Shown: in pieces, positions 15,231 to 25,600 of the stretch | How positions within the stretch are numbered: the first letter of the stretch is position 1 | Layout of the letters: each line of letters begins with the position of its first letter | Assembly: GCA_027386095.1 (NCBI GenBank) | Contig: DAHXUN010000001.1 | Location: 1 to 64,000 of the forward strand | Direction of reading: 5' to 3' | Length of the DNA stretch: 64,000 bases | Source: Nitrososphaerota archaeon | Lineage (GTDB): Archaea; Thermoproteota; Nitrososphaeria; Nitrososphaerales; UBA183 | Notes under the pieces: generated by a model | Databases searched by the model: none | What the model was told of the DNA's origin: nothing | Seen by the model: only the letters and a program-made list of their open reading frames with translations | Program-made: the position numbers and the translations under genes

Positions 15231-16125
15231 GAGCCTATCCCAATATTGTCCTCCTGTAGACGGTTAGGCAGCAGGCCAGTTGGACCAGTGCGAGATAGTT
15301 CTCAGCCTTCTTCTCCCACCTGATGAGGAGCCTCCTGAACCGGTTGAGCCAGGACGCGCTCCTCTCCACCACCCACCTCTTCGGCTTGTACCTCTTGGTC
15401 GGGTTCTCTAACTCTCCCCTGTGCCGCATGTGCGGCACGTAACCTCTCTCGACCACGCCCGCTCCGATTTCTGGGTAGTCGTATCACTTGTCCAGGCAGA
15501 GGTTCTGAGGATGGTAGCGCCTTGGGGCAGGCCTCTCCACGACGACGCCGTCCAGGGTCTCGAACGCCGCCTTCATGTCGTGGGTGTTGGCTCCTGTGAT
15601 CACAGCGGAGAGTGGTGTCCCTCTCCTGTCGGTGAGGATGTGCCTCTTGGTGCCGAGCTTGCCCCTATCGGTGGGGTTGGGACCTGTACTTTTCCCCCCC
15701 GAGGGGGGCCTTGACGGAGCTCGAGTCGAGCGACTGCCACTTCCATTTGGTGCTACGCAGCTCGTCATACCTCCCGAGGAGCTTGGTCCAGAGCTTCTGG
15801 AAGACGCCCTCCCTCACCCACTGCTGGAATCTGCGATGGGCCGTCGACCCAGAACCATACTCCTTGGGCAGGGACTTCCACTGGCACCCTGTCCTGAGGA
15901 CGTGGAGTATGCCATCCATGACATTCCTGAATGGGACCGGGGGCCTCCCCCTGGTGCCTGGCCTCTTCTCCTCTCCGAGCAGAGGCGCCATCTCTGTCCA
16001 GAGGTCGTCAGGAATCCGTCTGATCGTAGGTAATTTCTTCTTCATGGCAGAGCCGTTGAGAGATCACCCTATCGTCACCGACGTCAGACTGCCTAGGCCA
16101 TCAGGTGTATTTTTGGGATAGGCTC
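15231..16125 (-). mobile_element. IS5-family insertion sequence (IS427-like), 895 bp, decayed
   Basis: The element is bounded by 13-base perfect inverted repeats, GAGCCTATCCCAA at 15231 and its complement ending at 16125, flanked by TA on both sides as a 2-base target duplication. Its transposase lies on the minus strand in the IS5 arrangement. Two lesions in the transposase (see the pseudogene entry) mean it cannot move on its own unless a related copy supplies the enzyme. Confidence 0.9.
15235..16045 (-). pseudogene. IS5-type DDE transposase with frameshift and nonsense mutation
   Basis: The gene starts at 16045 (MKKKLPTIRRIPDDLWTEM) and has the IS5 N-terminal domain (GRPPVPFRNVMDGILHVLRT, then GCQWKSLPKEYGS), the first catalytic Asp in SLDSSSVKAPLGG, the second in GANTHDMK and the Glu in RWVVERSASWLNRFRRLL. 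One extra base at about 15688 breaks the frame inside the normal GGEKTGPNPTDRGK-like motif. A TGA at 15484-15486 replaces the usual Gly codon in CLDKGYD. The frame continues downstream to the normal end at 15235. The T insertion, not a slippery run, explains the shift, so this looks like decay rather than programmed frameshifting. Confidence 0.85.
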
Positions 16126-16127
16126 TA

Positions 16128-16571
16128 AGTGGCAACGCCTCCACGATTAGCACTCTCAATGCGCAAATCTCTTCAGATAACTCGCAGATATCCAACCTTC
16201 AGGCTCAAATATCATCCGACAATTCCGAAATCTCTTCTCTCCAATCGCAGGTATCGGCAGATACCGCACAGATATCGAGCCTTCAAGCCGCATCGGTGGC
16301 AGGTAGTTTCTCCTCAACGGTCAGCTGTCCTCTCTTCGGCAACTGTTCCTACACGATAAACGGTGCCTACGCCAACTACGGCACTAACACCGCATATGGT
16401 GTCTCGGTTACTTTCACCTTCTACTCAAGCAGTCAACAGACGCTGTGCAGCACCACAGTTTCTCTGGGGAGCGCATCAGGACACACCATAACACTGTTTC
16501 CCCAAACTACCTGCAACTCTAACTACAACATCGCCGCTTCTACTTATGGTTGGACATTCTCGCATACCTAA
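16128..16571 (+). pseudogene. Truncated coiled-coil extracellular-type protein
   Basis: An open frame runs from the edge of the insertion sequence with no proper start. It reads heptad-like repeats (ISTLNAQISSDNSQISNLQ and further copies of QISSxxx) for about 55 residues, then a beta-rich, Ser/Thr-rich domain with cysteines (VSCPLFGNCSYTINGAYANY) ending ASTYGWTFSHT. Such repeats plus a beta domain are common in archaeal surface proteins. The N-terminal part, including any signal peptide, is missing and is not found on the other side of the element. A GTG at 16296 could start only the beta domain. Confidence 0.6.
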
Positions 16572-16962
16572 GGCTGCAAGATAGTCGAACCCCTGTTTTC
16601 CATAGGTCTAATTGCCGTCGGGCGCGTAGAGCTCAATTTGAACCTTGTTTGATTATTTGATTAAAATTAGTTAGAGGAGTCAGGGCGATCAGACTCAATC
16701 AGGAACGAGGGCGGAAGTCCCGGCGACCGCACCGGGGCCTCGTGACATTATTAGCCGCACCTGATTTCTTCTGGCGTGATCGAGATATCTGTCCGCCAGC
16801 CGCATTCCGATTACGGCCTCATGCACGGGCCGATACATGGGGGGTTGAATGAGCGTGGAGGTACGGCTACCTGGGCTACCCGAAGCCTGGCCTTGTGACG
16901 ACGCTGCCCGGATGATAGTGTCGCAAGGCCGCCGGTTTACCAAGGATAAATATCCTGACAAA
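16572..16962. other. Intergenic stretch before glyA, no clear gene
   Basis: About 390 bases. A minus frame around 16695-16835 gives a short protein-like peptide (YRPVHEAVIGMRLADRYLDH) but has no promoter or family match and its longer form overlaps the start of glyA. It may be a gene remnant. AT-rich DNA at 16640-16680 may contain a terminator or promoter. Confidence 0.4.
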
Positions 16963-16972
16963 TGTATAATTA
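16963..16972 (+). promoter_or_regulatory. TATA box of glyA
   Basis: TGTATAATTA lies 28 bases before the glyA ATG (centre to start) in an AT-rich pocket, indicating a leaderless transcript. Confidence 0.6.
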
Positions 16973-16994
16973 ACGTGGGAGGGCGCCGGGCTAC

Positions 16995-18284
16995 ATGCCC
17001 TCCTACGAATCGGAATTCGAGGCTGTAATCAGCGGGATCCGCTCGCATGAGAAGTGGTTCTCAGAGAGCCTTCCGATGATAGCCAGCGAGAACCTCGCGT
17101 CCGAGCCTGTCCGGAGGGTCCTTTCGTCAGACCTCGGCCACAGGTACGCCGAGGGATGGCCGGGCGAAAGGGTCTACGCAGGGTGCAGGTACATAGACCA
17201 GATAGAGCTGCAGGCTATCGCGCTCGGCAAGAAGCTGTTCAGAGCCGACCACTTCGATGTCAGGCCTGTCTCGGGGGTCAACGCAAACTTAGCTGTATAC
17301 TCCGCGATTAGTGGGCCAGGGGACATGATGATGGCGCTCTCCATCCCCAACGGGGGGCACATCTCTCATGGGAAGAAGGACTTCGGAGGCACGGCGGGGC
17401 TGGTGCACTCCCTAGACGTGTCATACTTCGCGTTCGACAAGGATTCGATGAACATCGACGTCGATGAGACGAAGAAGAGGATTGCGGCGCTCCCTTCACT
17501 TAAGCTGGCGATGTTCGGCTGCAGCCTCTTCCTCTTCCCCCACCCCGTCAAGGAGCTGGCGCAGACCATACGCGACAAAGGTGGAGTAGTGTGCTATGAT
17601 GCGGCCCATGTCGCCGGGCTTATCGCAGGCGGACAGTTCCAGGACCCTCTCAGGGAGGGTGTCCAGATCATGACTATGAGCACCCACAAGGTGCTCTTCG
17701 GGCCTCAGGGGGGCGCGATAGCGTCGTCGGCCGAGTTCGCGGAGCCTCTTAAGAAGGCAGTCTTCCCTGGCACTGCGAGCAACCACCACCTCCATAACGT
17801 GGCCGCCAAGGCGATGGTCTTCGCCGAGTTCCTCCAGTTCGGGCGTGACTATGCGAAGGACGTCGTAGACAACGCTCAGACGCTCGCCGGGAGGCTCGCG
17901 GACCTTGGCGAGCGCGTCCTTGGTGAGAAGAACGGCTACACAATGTCCCACCAAGTGGCCCTCGACGTGACCAGGTACGCGGACGGAGGGGTGATCGAGA
18001 AGCTGCTGGAGGACCAGAACATAATATGCAACAGGGAGCCGATACCTGGAGACCTCCAGGCAGGGAGACACTATACGAACCCGGGCGGGATAAGGCTCGG
18101 AGTGTCGGAGCTGACACGACTGGGGATGGGCAAATCAGAGATGAACGAAGTGGCCGAACTCGTGCACCTTGGCCTCGGGGGGGAGAAGAAGCAGGAGGTC
18201 GTGGCCAGAATCGGGGAGCTCAGGAAGGGTTTCCAGAAGTTGAGATACTCGTTCAGGGACACGCCCGCGTACTCATTCAGCTAG
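16995..18284 (+). CDS. glyA: Serine hydroxymethyltransferase
   Basis: The enzyme interconverts serine and glycine, passing a one-carbon unit to a folate or pterin carrier. The 429-residue protein has the family's N-terminal ENLASEPV and GHRYAEGWPGERVYAGC segments, the PLP-contacting Asp in YDAAHVAG (about 202) and the Schiff-base lysine in MSTHKVLFGPQGG (about 232). Length is normal. The last 12 bases overlap the convergent DNA polymerase II gene. The start ATG agrees with the TATA box 28 bases upstream. Confidence 0.97.
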   Translation: MPSYESEFEAVISGIRSHEKWFSESLPMIASENLASEPVRRVLSSDLGHRYAEGWPGERVYAGCRYIDQIELQAIALGKKLFRADHFDVRPVSGVNANLAVYSAISGPGDMMMALSIPNGGHISHGKKDFGGTAGLVHSLDVSYFAFDKDSMNIDVDETKKRIAALPSLKLAMFGCSLFLFPHPVKELAQTIRDKGGVVCYDAAHVAGLIAGGQFQDPLREGVQIMTMSTHKVLFGPQGGAIASSAEFAEPLKKAVFPGTASNHHLHNVAAKAMVFAEFLQFGRDYAKDVVDNAQTLAGRLADLGERVLGEKNGYTMSHQVALDVTRYADGGVIEKLLEDQNIICNREPIPGDLQAGRHYTNPGGIRLGVSELTRLGMGKSEMNEVAELVHLGLGGEKKQEVVARIGELRKGFQKLRYSFRDTPAYSFS

Positions 18285-21200
18285 CGTAGGCGTTGAGAAG
18301 TCCGTCAGCTCCAGCTGGTCGGGCTTCCTCGGCCCCTGGAAGAGCTGGTCCAGTTCTCTCTGAAGCATGTCAAGCCTGTTCCTCAGATACGGGTCGACGT
18401 CGTACTCTCGGGCGAGGCGCTGCGCGATTTGGAGGTATTTCTCCACCGAAGCCCTGGTCAGTGTCCCCTTGATTTCGCCGCCGCAGCTGGGGCATTTGGA
18501 CGAGAGCGGAGGCCGCCGGAGCGTCATGCCGCAGCCTTTGCACTTGAACGCCTGGGTCGCGTACTTCTTCGCGTTCCCCATGATGTCCCTGATTAGATGC
18601 GTCCTGATGATGGATTCGACCACGTCGCGGGTAGACACAGCTTCTACAAGGGACGCGACCTCAATCTGCTTCGCGATCTTTTCATGGAGCGTCCTCAACG
18701 TGGAATAGGAAGCCCTGGAGCGTCTTATCGTGATGGAGCTTGTCGGATGGGTGAACCCGTAGCCGTAGAACTGGGACTCGCTTTCCAGGCGCGAGCCGAT
18801 GCGCTCGATCAAATGGGCCACGGATGACGCGGGCGGGGTGCCGAGGGTCTTCTCGTAGAACTCGAGCGGATAAATCCGTGCCACGTCGAAGTTATGCGCC
18901 TGCTCGTCCACCTCCGCCGGGAGGATCACCGGTTGTATCAATAGCGGCGTGTCCATGTAGCCGCCGATCTGCGCCGGGACATATTGCAGCGAGAAGTTCA
19001 GCAATGTGTCGACCAGCAGGAGTATGGAGTCGCCGTCTCCGTCGCAGTCCCGCCTCTTAGCAGAGTGCCAGTAGGGGTTTGCAAGGCAGACCTCCGTAGC
19101 TGAAAACCCCACTATCCGTCCGACTACACCCACCGAGGTATGGGGTGCGAGCCCGATCACCAGCCTCCCCAGTAGGTCGTCAGGCTTTGCGACGTTGTAA
19201 AACGGCTCCATACCATAGAGGCTCTGAAGCTCGTCGTCGATGCACTGGGCCATCTTGACCAAGTCTCCGCTGATGTCCGCAGGGACTATGATATCCTGGG
19301 GCTTGAGCTCCAGCACCTGGTCATCGGACTTCAGGGGGGCTCCCATGTGGTCGTGTGTGTAACCCAGACGAACCAAGGCTTGAAGGTCACCTTTTACGTC
19401 CCGTGGCCTGAAGTGGGTCAGAGGCTCGTTGGTGGCGTCGATCCTCAGGGTCCCGTCTTTGTAGACGAAGGCGTTGTGCCTGCTCCTGATGATCCCCTTT
19501 TCGATGGCTTCCGGGACCTTGGAGACGCTCGTCAGGCCCTTCACACCTTTCACCGGTTTGGACACAGAATGTGGGATCTTGGTCCTTAACCCCTCCAGCC
19601 GCGACTTGAAGTCGAAGTCCATCTTCGAATATGGGAGGGTCTTCGCCTTGCAGTTGGGACAGGCAGTGTCCTGGGACGTGGCGCCGCACCGGGGGCAGGC
19701 CATGAATGGTTCAGTCTCCTCGCCGCAGACTTCGCATTTTGGAGAGAGCCTTCTCTGGTTGCACCTGTGGCAGTACAGGTTGACGACCTCAATCTCGACC
19801 CTCCCCGCCCTGGCGGCGGCGAAGATGTCCCGCATCGGTCCGCCCCCGTAGCCCACGGGGAACAGCACGTGGACCGGGGGTTTCAGCCTCCTGACCATCG
19901 CCTTCTCCGGCCTCCCCACCCTGATGCCGATGGTGGTGGTGCTCTGCCTTCCCATCTGGATCCCCGAGAGGCGCCTGATGTAGTCAGGCGCGTCAGGAGA
20001 GACCACGGGCGCAGGCTCGCCTAGCCGCAGGAGCGCGCGGAGGATGACAGCCGGCTCTCCGGTGACGATTGCCACGTCTCCCTCGGCCTTGTGCTCGACG
20101 AGGCAGGTGTTCAGCACCCAGCGGACGTGTGGTACGGCGACGTCGATGACCACGTCCCTCCCCTCGGGTCGAGCGCTCTTCCGCAGTTCGGCCAGGTCGG
20201 AAGACTCTACCCTGTCGAAGCGCGGGGTATGCGAAGGATGCAGCGGGATGCCTAGCGCGCGTGAAATCGCTATGGCCTCCGCGGCGGTCGGGGCGATGGT
20301 CGGAGCAGAAGCCAGTTCCCTGGCCCTGTCGCCTCCTACCCCCGCCGAGGCCAGCGCTTCCGCGGCTCCTGGGACCTCCGCCATAGCGCGGCCCAGGTCC
20401 TGGGACCACCACTCTGGGACGTAGGGGGACGGCTGAAGCGCCTTGTTGCTCTCCAAAAAGTCGCCGTAGGTTATCAGGACGTCTCCGAGGTCGATTATCT
20501 TCGACATTAGCTCGCGCATCTCTTCCGCCTGCGACACGGTCGAGACCCTCATGACGCTCCCATCTTTCGTCAGGATTGTGGGCCCCTCTATGGAGTCGAC
20601 GAAGGCGATGGTGGCCGCCTTCCCCGGCATATCCACCTTCACTTGTGTCCCGGCCACGATTGGGAAGTCGAGGAGCGTGGCGACCGCCGGGTGTATCCCG
20701 ATGGTCGAGAGGCCCGTGTTCATTGACCGCCCATACCTGAGCCTGAAGCCTCCCTTGCTCCTAGGCATCGAGAGCACGGCCCTCCCCGAGATGACCTCTT
20801 CGAAGTGGGCGCCGGCCTTTTCGGTTTCGTTCGCCGTCTGTTGGGTCCCCCCTTTCAGCTGAGAGAGGAAGTCCCATCCCGATATGTTCAGGCTCGCGAG
20901 CTTCTTCGACAGTTTGTGGGCCCTGCCTATCACGCCGTCGTTGAGGACCCTCAGGGCGCCCCCTCTGAGCCTGTCTGTGGCCACCCGCTTGAGGTTCCTG
21001 TGGACCACCACTTCGATTGGATCAGTCTCGATTCCGTCGATCTCCACCGGGAGGTTGGAGATCGCCCGGCGGATGTCGTCGTCTGTCACCTTGTACTGGA
21101 AGTTCGCAACGTCGCGCTCGTAGATCCTCAGCTCCTCCGCGAAGCGGTCAATCTCTTCCTGGCCGGCCCTGTAGTTGCTCAAGCCTAGCTTCTTGGCGGT

Positions 21201-21737
21201 CACGTCCGCTATGACAAGAGAGAACGCCGCCTCGGTCCCCCCAGCCGAGCGCATCGGCCCTGCATAGGAGACAGAGACGTAATCGGTGTTGTCGTCGTTC
21301 TGTTTTATCGTGACTCCGGATATCCCTTCCAGGGGGGCCACGGTGACTCCATCTGTCATGACGGCGAGCCCTGCCCTGACCCCGTAGCTCAGGGCTTCGT
21401 GCCTCTCGAGCGCCCCGAACTTGCCCAGAGCTATCTCTTGGGAGATCGTCAGGGCTGCGCGCTCCTTAGAGGTGCTGTGGAGGAGCTCCCTGAGCCTGTC
21501 GACCAGCCCTTCGAATTGGTCCAGCCTGAGCATCTGGTTCACCCTGTCTGCCAGGTCGAAGACGGTCTTGCTCTCGACGACGCCTGTAGGATCGTGGCCT
21601 TTCATCCTCGCAGTGGAAGCCAGGCTGTGAGCGGCTTCGTACTGAGACAGTATGTCCCTGTAGTAGGGCTCAAGGCGAGGGGGGAATGGGGCCAGGGTCT
21701 TCACGCGCTGCCAGGCGAGGTCCGCCGAAAACGACAT
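18273..21737 (-). CDS. polC: DNA polymerase D (Pol II) large subunit DP2
   Basis: DP2 is the catalytic polymerase subunit of the archaeal replicative PolD; the small subunit DP1 is not in the window. The 1154-residue protein has the catalytic core NPYWHSAKRRDCDGDGDS, a central zinc-binding region (CHRCNQRRLSPKCEVCG, then CPRCG and CPNCK) and a C-terminal ribbon (CKGCGMTLRRPPLSSKCPSC). Length matches the family and no intein is present. ATG at 21737 gives the expected N-terminus. PolD places the organism outside the classic Crenarchaeota. Confidence 0.97.
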   Translation of the reverse strand: MSFSADLAWQRVKTLAPFPPRLEPYYRDILSQYEAAHSLASTARMKGHDPTGVVESKTVFDLADRVNQMLRLDQFEGLVDRLRELLHSTSKERAALTISQEIALGKFGALERHEALSYGVRAGLAVMTDGVTVAPLEGISGVTIKQNDDNTDYVSVSYAGPMRSAGGTEAAFSLVIADVTAKKLGLSNYRAGQEEIDRFAEELRIYERDVANFQYKVTDDDIRRAISNLPVEIDGIETDPIEVVVHRNLKRVATDRLRGGALRVLNDGVIGRAHKLSKKLASLNISGWDFLSQLKGGTQQTANETEKAGAHFEEVISGRAVLSMPRSKGGFRLRYGRSMNTGLSTIGIHPAVATLLDFPIVAGTQVKVDMPGKAATIAFVDSIEGPTILTKDGSVMRVSTVSQAEEMRELMSKIIDLGDVLITYGDFLESNKALQPSPYVPEWWSQDLGRAMAEVPGAAEALASAGVGGDRARELASAPTIAPTAAEAIAISRALGIPLHPSHTPRFDRVESSDLAELRKSARPEGRDVVIDVAVPHVRWVLNTCLVEHKAEGDVAIVTGEPAVILRALLRLGEPAPVVSPDAPDYIRRLSGIQMGRQSTTTIGIRVGRPEKAMVRRLKPPVHVLFPVGYGGGPMRDIFAAARAGRVEIEVVNLYCHRCNQRRLSPKCEVCGEETEPFMACPRCGATSQDTACPNCKAKTLPYSKMDFDFKSRLEGLRTKIPHSVSKPVKGVKGLTSVSKVPEAIEKGIIRSRHNAFVYKDGTLRIDATNEPLTHFRPRDVKGDLQALVRLGYTHDHMGAPLKSDDQVLELKPQDIIVPADISGDLVKMAQCIDDELQSLYGMEPFYNVAKPDDLLGRLVIGLAPHTSVGVVGRIVGFSATEVCLANPYWHSAKRRDCDGDGDSILLLVDTLLNFSLQYVPAQIGGYMDTPLLIQPVILPAEVDEQAHNFDVARIYPLEFYEKTLGTPPASSVAHLIERIGSRLESESQFYGYGFTHPTSSITIRRSRASYSTLRTLHEKIAKQIEVASLVEAVSTRDVVESIIRTHLIRDIMGNAKKYATQAFKCKGCGMTLRRPPLSSKCPSCGGEIKGTLTRASVEKYLQIAQRLAREYDVDPYLRNRLDMLQRELDQLFQGPRKPDQLELTDFSTPTLAE

Positions 21738-21859
21738 CTGTGGGTGCGAGGCCTGGGCCGGTCTTAAGCACTATGCATGGGCCATGGCGTTTCGTGTCTG
21801 GCACACTGCGCGGTGCGGCATTTTGGTCTCTTCGAGCCCGTCCATGTCGGTCTCTTTGA

Positions 21860-22381
21860 CTAGCGCGGCCGGGGGCGGCTCGCCTCGTTGGCGCGCCCTG
21901 ACGCGTCTGGTTGGAGGCTCGTCCGAGACTTGATGTGGTAATCGACGACGCGACGGTTCTCCCTGTCGTAGGTGAAACAGGCGTCGAAGCTTACGCCGTT
22001 CAGCAGGAGAGGGAGCCAGTACCTGTCGTCGTCCCACATCTTGGGGTAGGGGATCTCCCGGACGTCGAACCACCTGACCTCCCCCTCTTCGCTCGAGCGC
22101 GGTCTCCCAGAGAACCGCCTGACTGAGAAGACGTGCACCAAATAATCCAGGCTCCGGCCCCCGTTCATGTAGAACCCCAACTTGCCGTGGTAGAAAGGAT
22201 TGATTATCGACAGTGAGGTCTCTTCCATCACCTCCCTGACCACCCCCCTTCTGGCCGTCTCTCCTGGCTCTATCTTCCCTCCGGGCCCGTTCCACTTGCC
22301 GGCGCTTATCCCTCTGGTTGCCTTCTTCAGCAAGAGCCGGCGCCCCTTGATTATGTGGCAGACTGTCGCGTCGACCGTCAT
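21860..22381 (-). CDS. Nudix hydrolase
   Basis: Nudix enzymes hydrolyse nucleoside diphosphate derivatives; MutT-like members remove oxidised nucleotides. The Nudix box GKIEPGETARRGVVREVMEE is complete, and the N-terminal part (CHIIKGRRLLLKKATRGISA, then GKWNGPGGK) and C-terminal MWDDDRYWLPLLL resemble the MutT/NUDT1-like 8-oxo-dGTP branch. ATG at 22381 gives 173 residues; a GTG at 22429 would add 16. It lies behind polC on the same strand, but the 122-base gap suggests separate transcription. Confidence 0.88.
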   Translation of the reverse strand: MTVDATVCHIIKGRRLLLKKATRGISAGKWNGPGGKIEPGETARRGVVREVMEETSLSIINPFYHGKLGFYMNGGRSLDYLVHVFSVRRFSGRPRSSEEGEVRWFDVREIPYPKMWDDDRYWLPLLLNGVSFDACFTYDRENRRVVDYHIKSRTSLQPDASGRANEASRPRPR

Positions 22382-22650
22382 CGGCGAGACCCGGTCAAGG
22401 GCTACTGTTGGTAAATGTTGTTGTAACACCTTACGTGACTTAAGCTGGGCGGCTGACCCCTGAGCAGTCGAACTTCATACGGGTTCACGGAATGTGCAGG
22501 CTGGCGATCCCTCCCAAGGGCGCCATCCCCTGATTTACCCGCTCGACGGAGGGGACGTGGTCTGACCAGCGAGTGCCGGACTAAGGCCGAAGAACGTGGA
22601 GGACAGCGAGGTCGCTCCCGCAGTGGGCGGATGCGCCCTGAACGGCGCGG

Positions 22651-25600
22651 TCATGCGAGAGCCCCGCTCCTCCGTGCCTCGTAGCGCTCCATCAGCCTCT
22701 CCACGGCGCACGCCGGGTCGAAGGGCTCGAGGACGGAGGAGCACGCCTCGGCCAGCAGCCTGATGTAGCGGCCAGAGTCGTAGCGGTTTTGGTCCTCCAC
22801 CATGTCGAGCGGCGTCGCCCGCTTCGAGCCCCCGCTCCTGTAGTCCATGATGACGTAGCGTATCCCTTCCCCGGCGTGCAAGTCGACCCCTTCGTCCACC
22901 AGCTGTTTCGCTGCGGCGCGCTGCACGGTCGCCGTGGTGTACTCTCCAGGCGCCTTCGAGAGGTTGGTCGAAAAGGCCAGCTCGGAGGCTGGGACTTCGT
23001 GCCGCTCGAGCGTCCCCGCGCACCTGAGGAAGACCTCGACGCACTCCGAGACCTTGGCCCTCGCCGCAGCTACGGTGTCGGCCTCGGCCAGGATCTTCAG
23101 GATGGCCATCTGGCACCTCCTGAGAGCCGGCGGCGTGTCGCGGCGGCGCGCTTCGACCCCCCTCACCTTCAGGCGGCCGTCTTCGAAGGCCCCGAAGTAT
23201 CGATTGAGGGCAGGTAGCCCCGGCTCTGACTTCGATGACAGGAAGGCCACCCACTTGTAGACCCCCTCGAACGACATGGCGAACCCAGTCTTCTCCTCCA
23301 GCTCGGCTTTGAGCGCGAGGTAGTCGCCCTCCCCCGCCCCCTCTTTCCAGAGCCAGAGAGAGTCCACGATGCCATGCAGGACCTCGAAGCCTCTGGCTTC
23401 GGCCGCCCTCGCGGCGTCGGTTATGACCTTCCGGTCCCAGGCGCAGACGGCTATGTGGGCGTCGATGCGGCCGAACTTCGCGTTGTTGAACCCCAGGTAT
23501 CCGAAGCAGTTGTGGGTGAAGACGAGTCCGTCGCCTGTGAAGAACCCCGGCGTCTCGTCCTCGGCGATTTGGAAGCAGTAGACGTAGTCTGGACAGAGGT
23601 CGAGTCTCTCGATTTTTAGTATTCGGGCTAACCCCAGGTCGCTGTCAAAAAAATTCTCGACGTGCGACTTCTGGCGCGGCTGGGCTCGGTTCAACGCCCT
23701 AGGATCCATCCGGTCAAGCTTCAACGTGACTTGAGCCTGGCAGGTTCCGTACTCATACACGTGAGGCTCCGAGGAGGTTCGAGCGTCCTTGAGCGTGAAC
23801 CTGGCCCCGGCCGCCGGCAGTATGACGTATCTGGCGTGGTCACGGGTGCGAGAAGGTTCTTCCGACCAAGACCGAGCTACGCCTGGCTGGCCTTCCTTTG
23901 GATGCTCCCGGCTCCAGAACCACCTAGAGGTCTCAGGCCCCACAAAGTTGACGGTGTACATGGTGTCGTCGCCTTCGCGGTCGGTGCCTAGGCTGTAAGC
24001 CAGCCCGAGCCTGGACGCCAAGAACGCGATCTGTTGTTGTAGGCCTTTCGATGGCGTGGCGATGTCGAACCCACGCTTCTTGCCGGCGTGGCAGTCGCCG
24101 GCGACCATCCCGGAGACAAACCCATGCGCGACTGAATCACTGCAGTTGAAGACGAGCTCAGGGACCTTCAGCCCCCCTTTCTCTGCAGAACCCGGCAGCC
24201 CGAAGACGAGGTCGAGAACCCTCGCCAGGCTCGTGCTATTGACCTGGGCGACGTACATCTCTGCCCTCCGCTCCTTGTAGACTCTGGGCCTGATGCCGAA
24301 GAGAGACGCAACAACCCTCTTGGTTGCCTCCAGGAGGCCAGGCTCCGTCGATGCCATGCCCAGTCTTACGCAGGCGTTCGTGGCGCTGCCGCCGGCTACA
24401 TAGAGGCCAAGAAGGAACCCAAGCTCCTCGCCGACGTCTACCGCCGCTGGCAACCAGGCAACCCTGCCTCCGAGTCTGCGGCCGACCCCTATCCTCATTG
24501 TCGGATGTGAACTGGGACTGATATCGAGCAGCCCCAAGAACCCGAGCGGCATGGTCCCGCTCTTGATCCAATTGGCGACTGCTTGTGAAGAGTATCCCTC
24601 GGAAGCCGCCGCTCTGAGGAGCGCCTGTCTTCTTGTTTGAGCCCTTTCCTTCAGAAGCTCCCCGGACACCCTCCACAGGAACCGGTCGGCGGCTGGGATT
24701 GCCTCTAGCCGATCAATCAGGTCTATCTGACTGATCGAATGGCCCACCGACGAGATCCTGGTCGCTATGGGAACCGCTTCGTGCACCCTCAACTCTTCGG
24801 CTGTGGTTACCGTCAATCTCCCTCCTCTGAGGACGAAGAACGGGTGGTCCGGGGTGGTGGCTATCCTTCTGCCATCCTCCATCTCTACAGCTAGCAGCTT
24901 TTGGTTGTTCGGCTTCTTTATCAGATTGGCTACCCTGCTGTACTTCGCCTTGTAGTCAGGCCCCAGCCCTGCGACAGACACGTCCGGCGGACAGGCGATG
25001 ACTCCTGTCTTGTCTCCTGCGAGGCCATCTATGAAATCACCGATTCTGACGAACCGCTCGGTACCGCCTTGCTTCACAAGGACGGGTGACTCCCCGGGGA
25101 GGCAGGTCACCCCCAGCCATTTTAGGGCTGCCTGCCTGGCGTCGTAGCGTGCTCGGAGCGCCTCGTCGGCTGCCTTCCCTTTGATCTCCTTGTAGGAGAG
25201 CCTCTTCTCCACTATGATTCTGATGGAGCGGGGGACCATCCCCTCTCGCCGACATATATTCCAACCGAGCTCGGGGACGCGGTTCTCTGAGTCGGGGCAG
25301 CACGAGCACCTGACGGTCTCGGCAGAGATGTTCTTCCTGTACATGATGTTCGGGTAGAGGGCGGAGAAGTCCAGCTCCCCGACCCCTTCGTACACCCCCA
25401 CCCTCGGCTCGAAGACGAAGCCCCCTCGGTCCGCCGTCAGCAGCTCGTTCCTGTCCTTGAAGCGCTCCGCCAGGGTAGGCTTCCATGGAACCAGAAGGTC
25501 CGCTTTGAGTGCGTGGTAGAACTGGAGGCTGGAGAGGGCCTTGCCTATGCTCGCCCTGCTGGCTGTGTGGATGGGCATGCGGCAGACCCTGCTCAGCTCG

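Noticed and set aside
15665..15700. Programmed frameshift in the IS5-type transposase
   Set aside because: A G-run and A-run are present, but the shift is explained by one inserted T inside the conserved GGEKTGP-like motif, and a TGA downstream also breaks the gene.
16695..17048. 117-residue minus-strand frame over the glyA promoter
   Set aside because: It overlaps the start of glyA, and only a short middle part looks protein-like; kept as a note in the intergenic entry.
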